Made by a program: the position numbers and the translations under genes
Notes under the pieces: model-generated
What the model was told of the DNA's origin: nothing
Seen by the model: the letters and a program-made list of their open reading frames with translations, nothing else
Databases searched by the model: none
DNA from: Pedobacter riviphilus
GTDB taxonomy: Bacteria > Bacteroidota > Bacteroidia > Sphingobacteriales > Sphingobacteriaceae
Direction of reading: 5' to 3'
Assembly (NCBI RefSeq): GCF_014692875.1
Contig: NZ_CP061171.1
Span: 1,922,001-1,986,000 of the forward strand
DNA length: 64,000 nt
In this document: in pieces, positions 18,337-25,944 of the stretch
Numbering within the stretch: position 1 is the first letter of the stretch
Layout: every line of letters begins with the position of its first letter

Positions 18337-19323
18337 ATGAAGAAAACTATAGCATTGTTAACAGGCGGTACCACAGGCGAATGGGTTGTTTCGGTGAAAA
18401 GCGCGGCCACTATTGCTCAAAATATCGACCCCGATTTATACGATGTGTATAAGATTATGCTGAACGAAAAGGGCTGGTTTTATGAGCCTGCTGATTCTGT
18501 TAAAATTGAAATTGATAAAAATGATTTTTCCTTAATGCTTGAAGGAAGAAAAATTAAGTTCGACGGCGTTTTTATTGCCATACACGGCTCTCCTGGCGAG
18601 GATGGAAAATTGCAGGGTTATTTTGATATGTTAGGCATTCCATATACCGCATGCGATGCATTAACTTCGTCAATTACGATGAATAAGGGTTATACTAAGG
18701 CTGTTGTAGCAGGTATTGATAACCTGTATACCGCAAAATCCGTTCAGATATTTAAAGGTGGAAACTATAGCTTAAACCAAATTAAACAAGATTTAAGATT
18801 ACCTTATTTTGTTAAGCCGAATAGCGGGGGCAGTAGCATCGGCATGAGTAAGGTAAAACACGCCGACGACCTGGAAGAAGCCATTGAAAAAGCATTTAAA
18901 GAAGATACTCAGATTTTAATCGAAGAGTTTGTAAGCGGCAGGGAGTTTTCGATCGGTGTTTTTGGCGCTGAAGGCAAAATCATTGTTTTACCTGCAACAG
19001 AAGTGATTCCGCAAAATGAGTTTTTCGATTTTGAAGCGAAGTATACACCTGGAGCAACAGAAGAAATCACTCCTGGTAGAATGAATGCTGAAGAAGTGGG
19101 GCGTGTGCAACAAGTGGTAAAAGATGTATATAAGAAACTAAATTGCAGGGGAGTGGTACGCATTGATTACTTTCTTGAAGAAGGAACCGGTAAGTTTTAT
19201 TTTATCGAAATCAATACCATTCCCGGACAAACGGCAACCAGTTTTATTCCACAGCAGGTAGCGGCAATGGGTATTACATTGAAAGAGTTTTATACCCGTT
19301 TAATGAAAGAAACATTAGGATAG
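18337..19323 (+). CDS. ddl: D-alanine--D-alanine ligase
   Basis: 328 residues from the ATG at 18337, preceded by AAAAGG; the frame is open up to 18289 but the extra residues are not family-like. GGTTGEWVVS (near 8-17) is the N-terminal loop, HGSPGEDGKLQG and GIPYTACDA form the substrate site, and the ATP-grasp domain ends with RIDYFLEEG and EINTIPG. The omega-loop keeps Lys-Tyr (EAKYTPG), as in D-Ala-D-Ala rather than D-Ala-D-Lac ligases. It makes the dipeptide for peptidoglycan and is divergent from the PASTA/mltG operon. Confidence 0.95.
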   Translation: MKKTIALLTGGTTGEWVVSVKSAATIAQNIDPDLYDVYKIMLNEKGWFYEPADSVKIEIDKNDFSLMLEGRKIKFDGVFIAIHGSPGEDGKLQGYFDMLGIPYTACDALTSSITMNKGYTKAVVAGIDNLYTAKSVQIFKGGNYSLNQIKQDLRLPYFVKPNSGGSSIGMSKVKHADDLEEAIEKAFKEDTQILIEEFVSGREFSIGVFGAEGKIIVLPATEVIPQNEFFDFEAKYTPGATEEITPGRMNAEEVGRVQQVVKDVYKKLNCRGVVRIDYFLEEGTGKFYFIEINTIPGQTATSFIPQQVAAMGITLKEFYTRLMKETLG

Positions 19324-19403
19324 TTTTCATAAATCTTGTCATTACCCTTATTCTCAGTTCAATATCTATCTAATTGATAATGAAGGTATGTAATAAACTT
19401 TAA

Positions 19404-19428
19404 GATTCTCGCCTGCGCGGGAATGATG
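19404..19428. repeat. dispersed hairpin repeat (CGTCATTCCC family)
   Basis: ATTCTCGC (19405-19412) pairs with GCGGGAAT (19417-19424) around CTGC. The same motif recurs at 38405-38433 and 41465-41542. It lies between ddl and the Crp/Fnr gene and may stop the ddl transcript. Confidence 0.6.
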
Positions 19429-19464
19429 ACTGTTTGAGCGGATTAAATTACTATAAGCAAGGAG

Positions 19465-20046
19465 ATGAACATCCAAAAACTGATTGATAAAGGCTTAAAA
19501 CTTAAAAGCTATCCAAAAGATTCGGTTATTTATGAGCCAGATATGCAGCCGAGGCATGTGTATTTTATCAAATCAGGCGAGGTACGAATGGTTACTGTGA
19601 GCGATGAAGGAAAGGAGTTTATTCAAGGCGTTTTTAAAATGGGACAGTATTTTGGTGAACCTGCTTTATTAATCAACAGGCCATATTTAGCATTTACCAT
19701 TGCCAATAAAGATTCGCAGATTATTGCTGTAAATAAAGAAGATTTCTTTGAACTGATAAAAAATGAGCCCGATTTTAGTATGGATCTGATCCGTACTTTA
19801 AGTAACCGCTTATTTTATAAATCGATGATGTTGGAAGAACTTGCGAGCGAAAAGGCTGATCATCGCTTGTTAACGATTATCAATTACCTCCTTAACGATA
19901 TTGCTGTAGGTGAACATTTAAAGGTGACGCGACAAGAATTAGCCGATATGACTGGTTTAAGGGTAGAAACAGTTATCCGCGGAACTAAAATACTAGCAGA
20001 AAAAGGTCTGATTAGAACTGTTAAAGGGAAAATTGTGAAGATTTAA
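19465..20046 (+). CDS. Crp/Fnr-family transcriptional regulator
   Basis: 193 residues: cyclic-nucleotide-binding-like sensor domain (about 10-125) with a GQYFGEPALL segment, and a C-terminal winged helix (about 145-190). The recognition helix reads LRVETVIRGTKIL; Val-Glu...Arg matches FNR (V208, E209, R213) rather than CRP (Arg180). There is no N-terminal Cys cluster, so it does not carry an FNR-type Fe-S sensor. An FNR-like palindrome lies 66 bp after its stop, before the DUF983 gene, and is the likely target. Confidence 0.92.
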   Translation: MNIQKLIDKGLKLKSYPKDSVIYEPDMQPRHVYFIKSGEVRMVTVSDEGKEFIQGVFKMGQYFGEPALLINRPYLAFTIANKDSQIIAVNKEDFFELIKNEPDFSMDLIRTLSNRLFYKSMMLEELASEKADHRLLTIINYLLNDIAVGEHLKVTRQELADMTGLRVETVIRGTKILAEKGLIRTVKGKIVKI

Positions 20047-20111
20047 GATTATTAAGAGAATAAATAATAAACAATAACCAACCGGTGAACCAATAGACTA
20101 ATCCCTCAAAC

Positions 20112-20125
20112 ATGATGTAGATCAT
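20112..20125. promoter_or_regulatory. FNR/Crp-like operator
   Basis: ATGAT-GTAG-ATCAT is a perfect inverted repeat and close to the FNR box TTGATnnnnATCAA. It is centred near 20118.5, about 42 bp upstream of the transcription start predicted from the -7 element at 20149-20156: class II activator spacing. Confidence 0.6.
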
Positions 20126-20148
20126 AAATTAGTTTTTAATTTTAAGTT

Positions 20149-20156
20149 TACCTTTG
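20149..20156 (+). promoter_or_regulatory. -7 element of the DUF983 gene
   Basis: TACCTTTG fits TAnnTTTG. No -33 TTTG is present at the right distance; that place is next to the FNR-like box, as expected for an activator-dependent promoter. Confidence 0.6.
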
Positions 20157-20176
20157 TGCTATTAAATTATAAGATT

Positions 20177-20569
20177 ATGGCTGAGTTATCTAAATTCCAG
20201 GCTTTTATGCAGTGTAAATGTCCGCGCTGCCGCAAAGGTGATATTTTTACAGGAAGTGCTTATTCTTTCAAACTCCAAAAAACAAATGTTAGCTGCCCAC
20301 ATTGCAACTTAAAATTTGAGCGTGAACCAGGGTTTTTCTATGTAGCGATGTTTGTGAGTTACGCCATGAATGTTGCAGAAATTATAACTATCGGAGTAGC
20401 ATCATATGTTTTGGGCTTACCTTTAATTTATGAGAACCTGTGGTACTATGTAGCTTTAATCTTAGCTGGAGTTTTATTATTATCACCAATCAATTACCGC
20501 TATTCTAGAGTTATTTTGCTTCATTACCTTACGCCAGGCCTGCATTATGTTCCTGGAAGCGGAGATTAA
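20177..20569 (+). CDS. DUF983 membrane protein with zinc ribbon
   Basis: 130 residues from the ATG at 20177; a GTG at 20156 in the same frame lies in the -7 element and is not a start. CPRCRKGDIF and CPHCNLKF give a four-Cys zinc ribbon in residues 12-45, followed by two membrane helices (about 55-78 and 85-105). DUF983 proteins are found in many Bacteroidota and alphaproteobacteria; in some genomes they occur near cytochrome oxidase assembly genes. Function unproven. The Crp/Fnr regulator next to it probably controls it. Confidence 0.85.
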   Translation: MAELSKFQAFMQCKCPRCRKGDIFTGSAYSFKLQKTNVSCPHCNLKFEREPGFFYVAMFVSYAMNVAEIITIGVASYVLGLPLIYENLWYYVALILAGVLLLSPINYRYSRVILLHYLTPGLHYVPGSGD

Positions 20570-20631
20570 TAAAAACTAATTTCTCTTTAGGTTTTTATTA
20601 GAAAATGAGCGTTCAGTAATGCTTCGGAAAC

Positions 20632-20694
20632 AGCAGTCCCGTTATTCGCTATAGCTCCGATAAAAGGATCGGAGGCTGCCGCTTTTACCGGGTT
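20632..20694. repeat. dispersed structured repeat (CCCGTTATCCGCTTTA family)
   Basis: CAGCAGTCCCGTTATTCGCT followed by a stem CTCCGAT (20655-20661) / ATCGGAG (20668-20674). The core resembles the element at 36391-36474 and, in reverse, the tandem repeat before mutS. The 310-bp gap 20570-20879 contains only this, a palindrome at 20834 and no ORF. Confidence 0.45.
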
Positions 20695-20833
20695 TGTGGA
20701 ACAGAGACCTGTATAAAAAGTCACGAATCCTTTTCTAAGAAGCTAATCGTCATCATTTGCAAAGAGGATGGAAGAGAAGGACAATTTTATTGCCATCAAA
20801 CTGTTCTTTTCGCATTACAAATGCAGACCTAGA

Positions 20834-20858
20834 TAGCCCTCGTTGCAAACGAGGACTA
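20834..20858. repeat. REP-like palindrome
   Basis: CCTCGTT-GCA-AACGAGG flanked by TAG...CTA forms a 25-nt imperfect palindrome with no strong T run on either side, so it looks more like a REP element than a terminator. It sits 22 bp after the cutC stop. Confidence 0.5.
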
Positions 20859-20879
20859 TTTTAAAGTTATTTGGCAAAC

Positions 20880-21638
20880 CTAATTAACAGCCTTATTTAT
20901 ACAATCAACCAAAGCCTTAACTTTTATTGCTGAGGTGAGTTCGTACCGATATTCGTCTTCAATACTGCCCATTTTGGTTTCCGTATTTCTGAATTCCATT
21001 TTACTTGGTACAAATTCTTTGGCAGAGGCATGGAATTGCGTGGCACCAGTTTGATCAATAAGACTTTCGATGTTGTTTTCATTTATCCCTGCACCAGGCA
21101 TGATGGTAATCCGGCCAGCGGCCTTTTTTACAAGCTGCGATAATTTTTCTGCCCCTAGAATTGCAGAAGAAGCGCCTCCTGATGTAAGTACTCTTTTTAT
21201 TTTAAGAGCGATTAAATCTTCCAGCGCCTGATCCATATCGTTGCTCATATCGAATGCCCTATGGAAAGCTACTCCCATAGGTTTGGCCAGCTCAATAAGT
21301 TCAGTACACCTTTCTTTATCGATGGTGCCATCTGCTTTAAGTATTCCTATAACTACTCCATCACAATTTAATGATTTGCAGATTTTTATATCTTCTTTCA
21401 TTAATTCAAACTCGATCTCAGAGTATAAGAAATCTCCTCCACGAGGACGGATAATCGGCCAAATTTCGATAGATAAATTTTTCTTAGCAAAAGCAATTTG
21501 AGCATAACTTGGTGTAGTACCACCTTCTGCCAGGTTATCGCAAAACTCCACTCTTTTCGCCCCACCATTTTGCGCGGCCAATGCCGATTGGTAAGAATTA
21601 GCGCATACTTCTAAGCAACCAATTGCCACTTCACTCAT
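20880..21638 (-). CDS. cutC: CutC family protein
   Basis: 252 residues, full length for CutC (TIM-barrel). EVCANSYQSALAAQNGGAKRVEFC is the family start (as two motifs, EVCANSYQSAL and GGAKRVEFCDNL), followed by GGTTPSYA, MIRPRGGDF-like IIRPRGGDF, and HRAFD. CutC was named for copper homeostasis in E. coli, but later work questions that, and a hydrolase-like role is suspected. It is last in a minus-strand run with a DUF2314 gene, glycosylasparaginase, omega-amidase and an aminotransferase. Confidence 0.95.
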   Translation of the reverse strand: MSEVAIGCLEVCANSYQSALAAQNGGAKRVEFCDNLAEGGTTPSYAQIAFAKKNLSIEIWPIIRPRGGDFLYSEIEFELMKEDIKICKSLNCDGVVIGILKADGTIDKERCTELIELAKPMGVAFHRAFDMSNDMDQALEDLIALKIKRVLTSGGASSAILGAEKLSQLVKKAAGRITIMPGAGINENNIESLIDQTGATQFHASAKEFVPSKMEFRNTETKMGSIEDEYRYELTSAIKVKALVDCINKAVN

Positions 21639-21663
21639 TATATTAGATTTAGTTAATTTATTA

Positions 21664-22542
21664 TTATTCCTGTGGTCCTGCCGGCCCTAAAACCACCCAT
21701 CCTTTTGGTGATTTGTAGGTATTAAGCAACTGTACTGATTTTCCACCATCCGGATACCAGCATACTTCTGTAATTACCCAATGCGTTTCGTCAACTTTTT
21801 TACGCTCAGGAAAAGCATTTTGGACAGTAGAAAAATCAGGAAAACCATGCTCTTCTATATTATTGATGAAAGATAATTTGAGCACTTCGGCCGTTTCGTT
21901 GATAATATCCTGATTAATTTCCATTTTCATCACCGAAAGTAAAGATTTAGCTTCTTCAAAAAAATCCTTACAGGCTATGGCAGCATCAATATCTTTATTG
22001 TTGTAGGCTTTTTCGATCGCCAGAATCGCACCTTCTGGTGTTTCGAGATTGTCTTTGAAATGATCAACGCCTTCATCAATATATAAACCTATACTGTTAT
22101 CAAATGCTGCTTTCTCTTTTTCCGGAATGCCATCCCTAATGGCCCGTATGGTATAACCGCCAATTAACCTTCCGTTTTCAATAATCATCCAATCTGAGAT
22201 CAAATCGCGTTTTATGCCAATTTTTTGATTAAATTTTACAGAGCGAATATTTACCGGTTCGTTTCCAACGGTGCCAAATAAATTTCCTTCATCGTCAAAA
22301 TGCGGTTCCGTTAACCAAATATGCTCGCCTTCGTCGCCATCGGTAATGAGTACTTTAATCGAAAAATAGTTTTGGTAAGCTTGTTGGTTTTTTAAACTTT
22401 CTTCGAAATACCAAAGGGTTAAATTGGCTTTTTCGATGGCCCAGTTCATGCGCTCGTCTTTGCTGGGTACATAAACCATACCTGGTTCGCCCTCGCGTTC
22501 GGCCACATTTTTCTTTCCAAAAATTTTCGACAATAATCCCAT
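21664..22542 (-). CDS. DUF2314-domain protein
   Basis: 292 residues, cytosolic. Residues 30-115 match the DUF2314/YegJ-like pattern (YFSIKVLITDGDEGEHIW, LTEPHFDDEGNLFGTVGNEP); the remaining 170 residues include an alpha-helical part and a C-terminal WVITEVCWYPDGGKSVQLL segment. The domain's role is not known. It is 25 bp upstream of cutC and 42 bp downstream of the asparaginase gene, so probably co-transcribed. Confidence 0.7.
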   Translation of the reverse strand: MGLLSKIFGKKNVAEREGEPGMVYVPSKDERMNWAIEKANLTLWYFEESLKNQQAYQNYFSIKVLITDGDEGEHIWLTEPHFDDEGNLFGTVGNEPVNIRSVKFNQKIGIKRDLISDWMIIENGRLIGGYTIRAIRDGIPEKEKAAFDNSIGLYIDEGVDHFKDNLETPEGAILAIEKAYNNKDIDAAIACKDFFEEAKSLLSVMKMEINQDIINETAEVLKLSFINNIEEHGFPDFSTVQNAFPERKKVDETHWVITEVCWYPDGGKSVQLLNTYKSPKGWVVLGPAGPQE

Positions 22543-22584
22543 TTATTGTTTCATTATGTTTACCGTTTGGGAAAATTCAGCATA

Positions 22585-23619
22585 TTAATAATAACTTTTG
22601 CCTTTAATTAAAAGATCTTGTTTTTCTGCATTGCACACAGCGTAACTAAAACCTTGTTGAATGGCATAGGCACCATATTCTCCCTTTTTGTTGATGGCTA
22701 AAAATCCTACCTGTATGTTTTTGGCCGTTTCAGGCTTCTTTTTAATAATACGCATTACTGCCTCTTTGCAGGCCGCTTCAGGCGTATAACCCTGACGCAT
22801 TAATTCTACTACCAAAAAAGAACCAACATTCCGTACCACCTCTTCACCTACACCGGTAGAGGTTGCGCCACCAATCTCATTATCTACATATAGGCCAGCC
22901 CCAATAATCGGGCTATCGCCAATGCGCCCATGTAATTTATAAGCCATACCGCTGGTTGTACAAGCGCCAGAAATGTTTCCTTTAACATCAATGGCAAGCA
23001 TACCAATAGTATCGTGATTATATTGGTTTCCAGGAAGTTTTTGCGGAGCAGCTTTCTGGTAGAGCTTATTTTCGATATTCATTACAGGTGCATATTTCGC
23101 CGTTTTTAACCATTCTTTCCAGGCTTTTTCGCTGGCCGGAGTAAGTAAGTTTTCTTTTTTAAAGCCCTGCTCTAACGCAAACTGCAATGCACCATCGCCA
23201 GCAAGCATCACATGCGGTGTTTTTTCCATTACTTTACGTGCAACAGATATGGGATGTTTAATATGTTCTAGTGCTAAAACAGCACCACAGTTACCAAGTT
23301 CGTCCATAATACAAGCATCGAGCGTAACGTGGCCATCACGATCCGGTAAGCCGCCATATCCGACAGATTGGTTGTGCTCGTCAGCTTCGGGTACCCAAAC
23401 GCCTTGTTCTACGGCATCTAAGGCACGGCCCCCGGTTGATAATACCTTCCATGCATCAGCATTAGCCGCAATTCCAAAGTCCCATGTAGAAATTACAATC
23501 GGGAAATTTTCTGTTTTTGTCTCTTCACGCGGAATTACATTAGCGATACTACTTTTATCAATGGCCAGCAATCCTGCCGATAGGGCTGATGCTTTTATAA
23601 ATTTACGGCGGTTAAACAT
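22585..23619 (-). CDS. N4-(beta-N-acetylglucosaminyl)-L-asparaginase (Ntn hydrolase)
   Basis: 344 residues with a Tat-like signal (NRRKF followed by a hydrophobic stretch to about residue 27), so exported. The family's self-cleavage site is at HDTIGMLAID, making Thr204 the N-terminal nucleophile of the beta chain; GRIGDSPIIGAGLY and GATSTGVGEEVVRN form the substrate pocket. It cleaves the GlcNAc-Asn link of N-glycopeptides, as in flavobacterial glycosylasparaginase. With GH92, GH95 and GH125 genes elsewhere in the window it would complete N-glycan breakdown. Confidence 0.93.
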   Translation of the reverse strand: MFNRRKFIKASALSAGLLAIDKSSIANVIPREETKTENFPIVISTWDFGIAANADAWKVLSTGGRALDAVEQGVWVPEADEHNQSVGYGGLPDRDGHVTLDACIMDELGNCGAVLALEHIKHPISVARKVMEKTPHVMLAGDGALQFALEQGFKKENLLTPASEKAWKEWLKTAKYAPVMNIENKLYQKAAPQKLPGNQYNHDTIGMLAIDVKGNISGACTTSGMAYKLHGRIGDSPIIGAGLYVDNEIGGATSTGVGEEVVRNVGSFLVVELMRQGYTPEAACKEAVMRIIKKKPETAKNIQVGFLAINKKGEYGAYAIQQGFSYAVCNAEKQDLLIKGKSYY

Positions 23620-23694
23620 GTGTGTGGTTAAGTGGTTAATCGTTTAATTAATCGATCGCTAGTTTGAAAATTGCGATTTGAATATTGTTATTAT

Positions 23695-24498
23695 CTACGG
23701 TATAGTGAATCTATCTGCATCCTTTAAAAAAGGAAACTGCCTTCTTACTTTAACCAGTTCTTCGTAATTGATACTGAATGTATATAAATCTTCGTCTTCC
23801 GGTTTATAATAAACGGTATTACCGTAAGGATCTAAACACATGGATAATCCGCTGTGGTAAATCTGGTTTCCATCATGTCCAACGCGGTTTACGGCAATCA
23901 CATAACTTTGGTTTTCTATTGCCCTGGCCGGAATTAATGCCTTCCAATGTGCCGATCGTTTATCTGGCCAGTTGGCTACTAAGAGTAGGATATCATATTC
24001 CTGATCTACATTGCGCAACCAAACCGGAAAGCGTAAATCGTAACAAATGGCCAATCTTATTTTCCATCCTTTAAGTTCTACAATAAGTTTTTCTTTACCA
24101 GGGCTAAAGTGTTGATCTTCGTCGCCCATGCCAAACAGATGGCGTTTATCGTAATGCTGGTTTTTACCATCTGGTTCCATCCAGATCAAACGGTTAAAAT
24201 ATTGATTGTTTTCTTTTATAATAATGCTCCCTGTAACCACACAATTGTATTGATACGCCATTTTTTGCATCCATTGCATCGTTACTCCGCCCATTTCTTC
24301 AGCTAAGGCTTCCGAATTCATGCTAAAACCTGTGTTAAACATTTCGGGTAAAATAATAATATCGGTTTTCTCCCTTACACCCATCGATAATCTAAGTGCC
24401 AGATTCAAGAGGTTTTTCTCAATGTTTTCCCAAAAAAGATAGGCCTGAAAAACGGTTACTTTCAGATTTTCTATTTGAGTGTAAACAGGTGCTTCCAT
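23695..24498 (-). CDS. omega-amidase, nitrilase family (YafV/NIT2 type)
   Basis: 267 residues with the nitrilase triad: Glu52 in PEMF, Lys118 in YDKRHLF and Cys152 in ICYDLRFP. PEMFNTGFSM is characteristic of the omega-amidase branch, which hydrolyses alpha-ketoglutaramate and 2-oxosuccinamate to 2-oxoglutarate or oxaloacetate and ammonia. It lies 21 bp after the aminotransferase gene; in E. coli and other organisms this pair (YbdL and YafV) forms the glutamine transaminase-omega-amidase route used in methionine salvage. Confidence 0.92.
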   Translation of the reverse strand: MEAPVYTQIENLKVTVFQAYLFWENIEKNLLNLALRLSMGVREKTDIIILPEMFNTGFSMNSEALAEEMGGVTMQWMQKMAYQYNCVVTGSIIIKENNQYFNRLIWMEPDGKNQHYDKRHLFGMGDEDQHFSPGKEKLIVELKGWKIRLAICYDLRFPVWLRNVDQEYDILLLVANWPDKRSAHWKALIPARAIENQSYVIAVNRVGHDGNQIYHSGLSMCLDPYGNTVYYKPEDEDLYTFSINYEELVKVRRQFPFLKDADRFTIP

Positions 24499-24519
24499 TG
24501 TATACTAGGTTTAGTATGG

Positions 24520-25665
24520 TTAAACGTTTTTTAATTTCTCGGCCGCTAAGGCTAGTGTAGCGTTTTCTTTAGCAAAGCAGAACCTGATAATTTTATGATC
24601 AGTTGCTTTTTGGTAAAATGCAGAAACCGGAATACTAGCTACTCCAAATTCCTTGATCAACCGCATGCTAAAATCGGTGTCTTTTTCATCGCTAATACCA
24701 CTATAGCTTACACATTGAAAATACGAACCATTGCAGGGCAAAAGCTTAAAACGGCTATCGGCCAGGAGACTTCTAAAATAATCTCTTTTCTGCTGAAAAA
24801 AACGGCCTATTTCAGTGTAGTTTTTTGGTTCTTTAATGTAATCGGCAATAGCTTGCTGCATGGGACTATTAACGCTGAAAACATTAAATTGGTGTACCTT
24901 CCTAAATTCTTTGGTTAATTTCTCTGGTGCCAAACAGTAGCCCAGTTTCCAACCCGTAGCATGCAAAAGCTTGCCGAATGAGGCTACAATGAAACTTCTT
25001 TGCTTTAATTCTGGATAGAGCATTACACTCTGGTGCTTTTGTTCATCGTAAATTAAATGTTCATAAACTTCATCGCTCAAGATTAAAATATCGGTACCGG
25101 CAACGAGTTTAATAAGCGATTTCATGTCATCTGATGATAAAATACTACCTGTTGGATTTTGTGGTGTATTTAAGATGATCATTCTGGTTTTTACCGTAAA
25201 TAACTTCTTAACCATATCCCAGTCAATGGCATAGGTAGGCGGAGCAAGTTCATAGGTTTTAACCAGGCCGCCTAAAAGTTTAATAGTAGGGGCATAACTA
25301 TCATAAGCTGGTTCGAAAATAATCACTTCATCACCTGCATTAATTATGGCCGCCAATGCAGTAAAGATAGCTTGCGTTCCGCCTGCAGTAACGGTAATTT
25401 CAGTTTCAGGATTATATTTTATGTTATATAGTTTTTCAACTTTCTCTGCAATTGTTTCTTTTAAAAAAGTAGAACCAGGCATTGGTGCATATTGATTAAA
25501 ACCATCTTGCATGGCTTTATTTACCAATTGAACTAGCTTTGGATCGCAGGCATAGTCAGGAAATCCCTGAGAAAGATTAATAGCATTGTGCTCTGCTGCA
25601 AGTTTACTCATCACCGAAAAAATGGTGGTACTTACGCCAGGTAGTTTAGATTGTATATTAAGCAT
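24520..25665 (-). CDS. methionine/glutamine aminotransferase (YbdL-like, class I PLP)
   Basis: 381 residues of class I/II aminotransferase. NLSQGFPDY (30-38) is the YbdL/KAT start, NTPQNPTG binds the substrate carboxyl, SDEVYEHLIYD carries the PLP-contact Asp, and Lys232 in SFGKLLHATGWKLGY binds PLP. Such enzymes prefer methionine, aromatic amino acids or glutamine. The pair with the next gene suggests transamination of 2-oxo-4-methylthiobutyrate by glutamine, with omega-amidase pulling the reaction forward. Confidence 0.92.
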   Translation of the reverse strand: MLNIQSKLPGVSTTIFSVMSKLAAEHNAINLSQGFPDYACDPKLVQLVNKAMQDGFNQYAPMPGSTFLKETIAEKVEKLYNIKYNPETEITVTAGGTQAIFTALAAIINAGDEVIIFEPAYDSYAPTIKLLGGLVKTYELAPPTYAIDWDMVKKLFTVKTRMIILNTPQNPTGSILSSDDMKSLIKLVAGTDILILSDEVYEHLIYDEQKHQSVMLYPELKQRSFIVASFGKLLHATGWKLGYCLAPEKLTKEFRKVHQFNVFSVNSPMQQAIADYIKEPKNYTEIGRFFQQKRDYFRSLLADSRFKLLPCNGSYFQCVSYSGISDEKDTDFSMRLIKEFGVASIPVSAFYQKATDHKIIRFCFAKENATLALAAEKLKNV

Positions 25666-25944
25666 CTTATAAGCGAAAATAGGAAAAAAAAGCTTAAAGC
25701 GTAAAACCCTATACCAAAAGCCCCGTTACTTAATCGAACAATTGCAATCGTATATAGAGAAAAATTTTTCAGCATCAGTTAAACCCTCACGCTAAATCAA
25801 CGTCAATAACCACATTAAATGGGGAGCCACGGGCTGATTTTAAACTCATGAATTTTGTATTATTTCAAATATATTTCTCCTTATTTAAAATTATTCCAGA
25901 TAAACCCTTTTCTTTGCATTTTAAAATCTCAATTATCCATTAAT

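Noticed and set aside
20834..20858. Terminator of cutC
   Set aside because: The stem is good but no U run follows on the minus strand; a REP-like palindrome fits better.
23249..23647. 132-residue plus-strand ORF over the glycosylasparaginase gene
   Set aside because: Antisense shadow of a gene with clear catalytic motifs.
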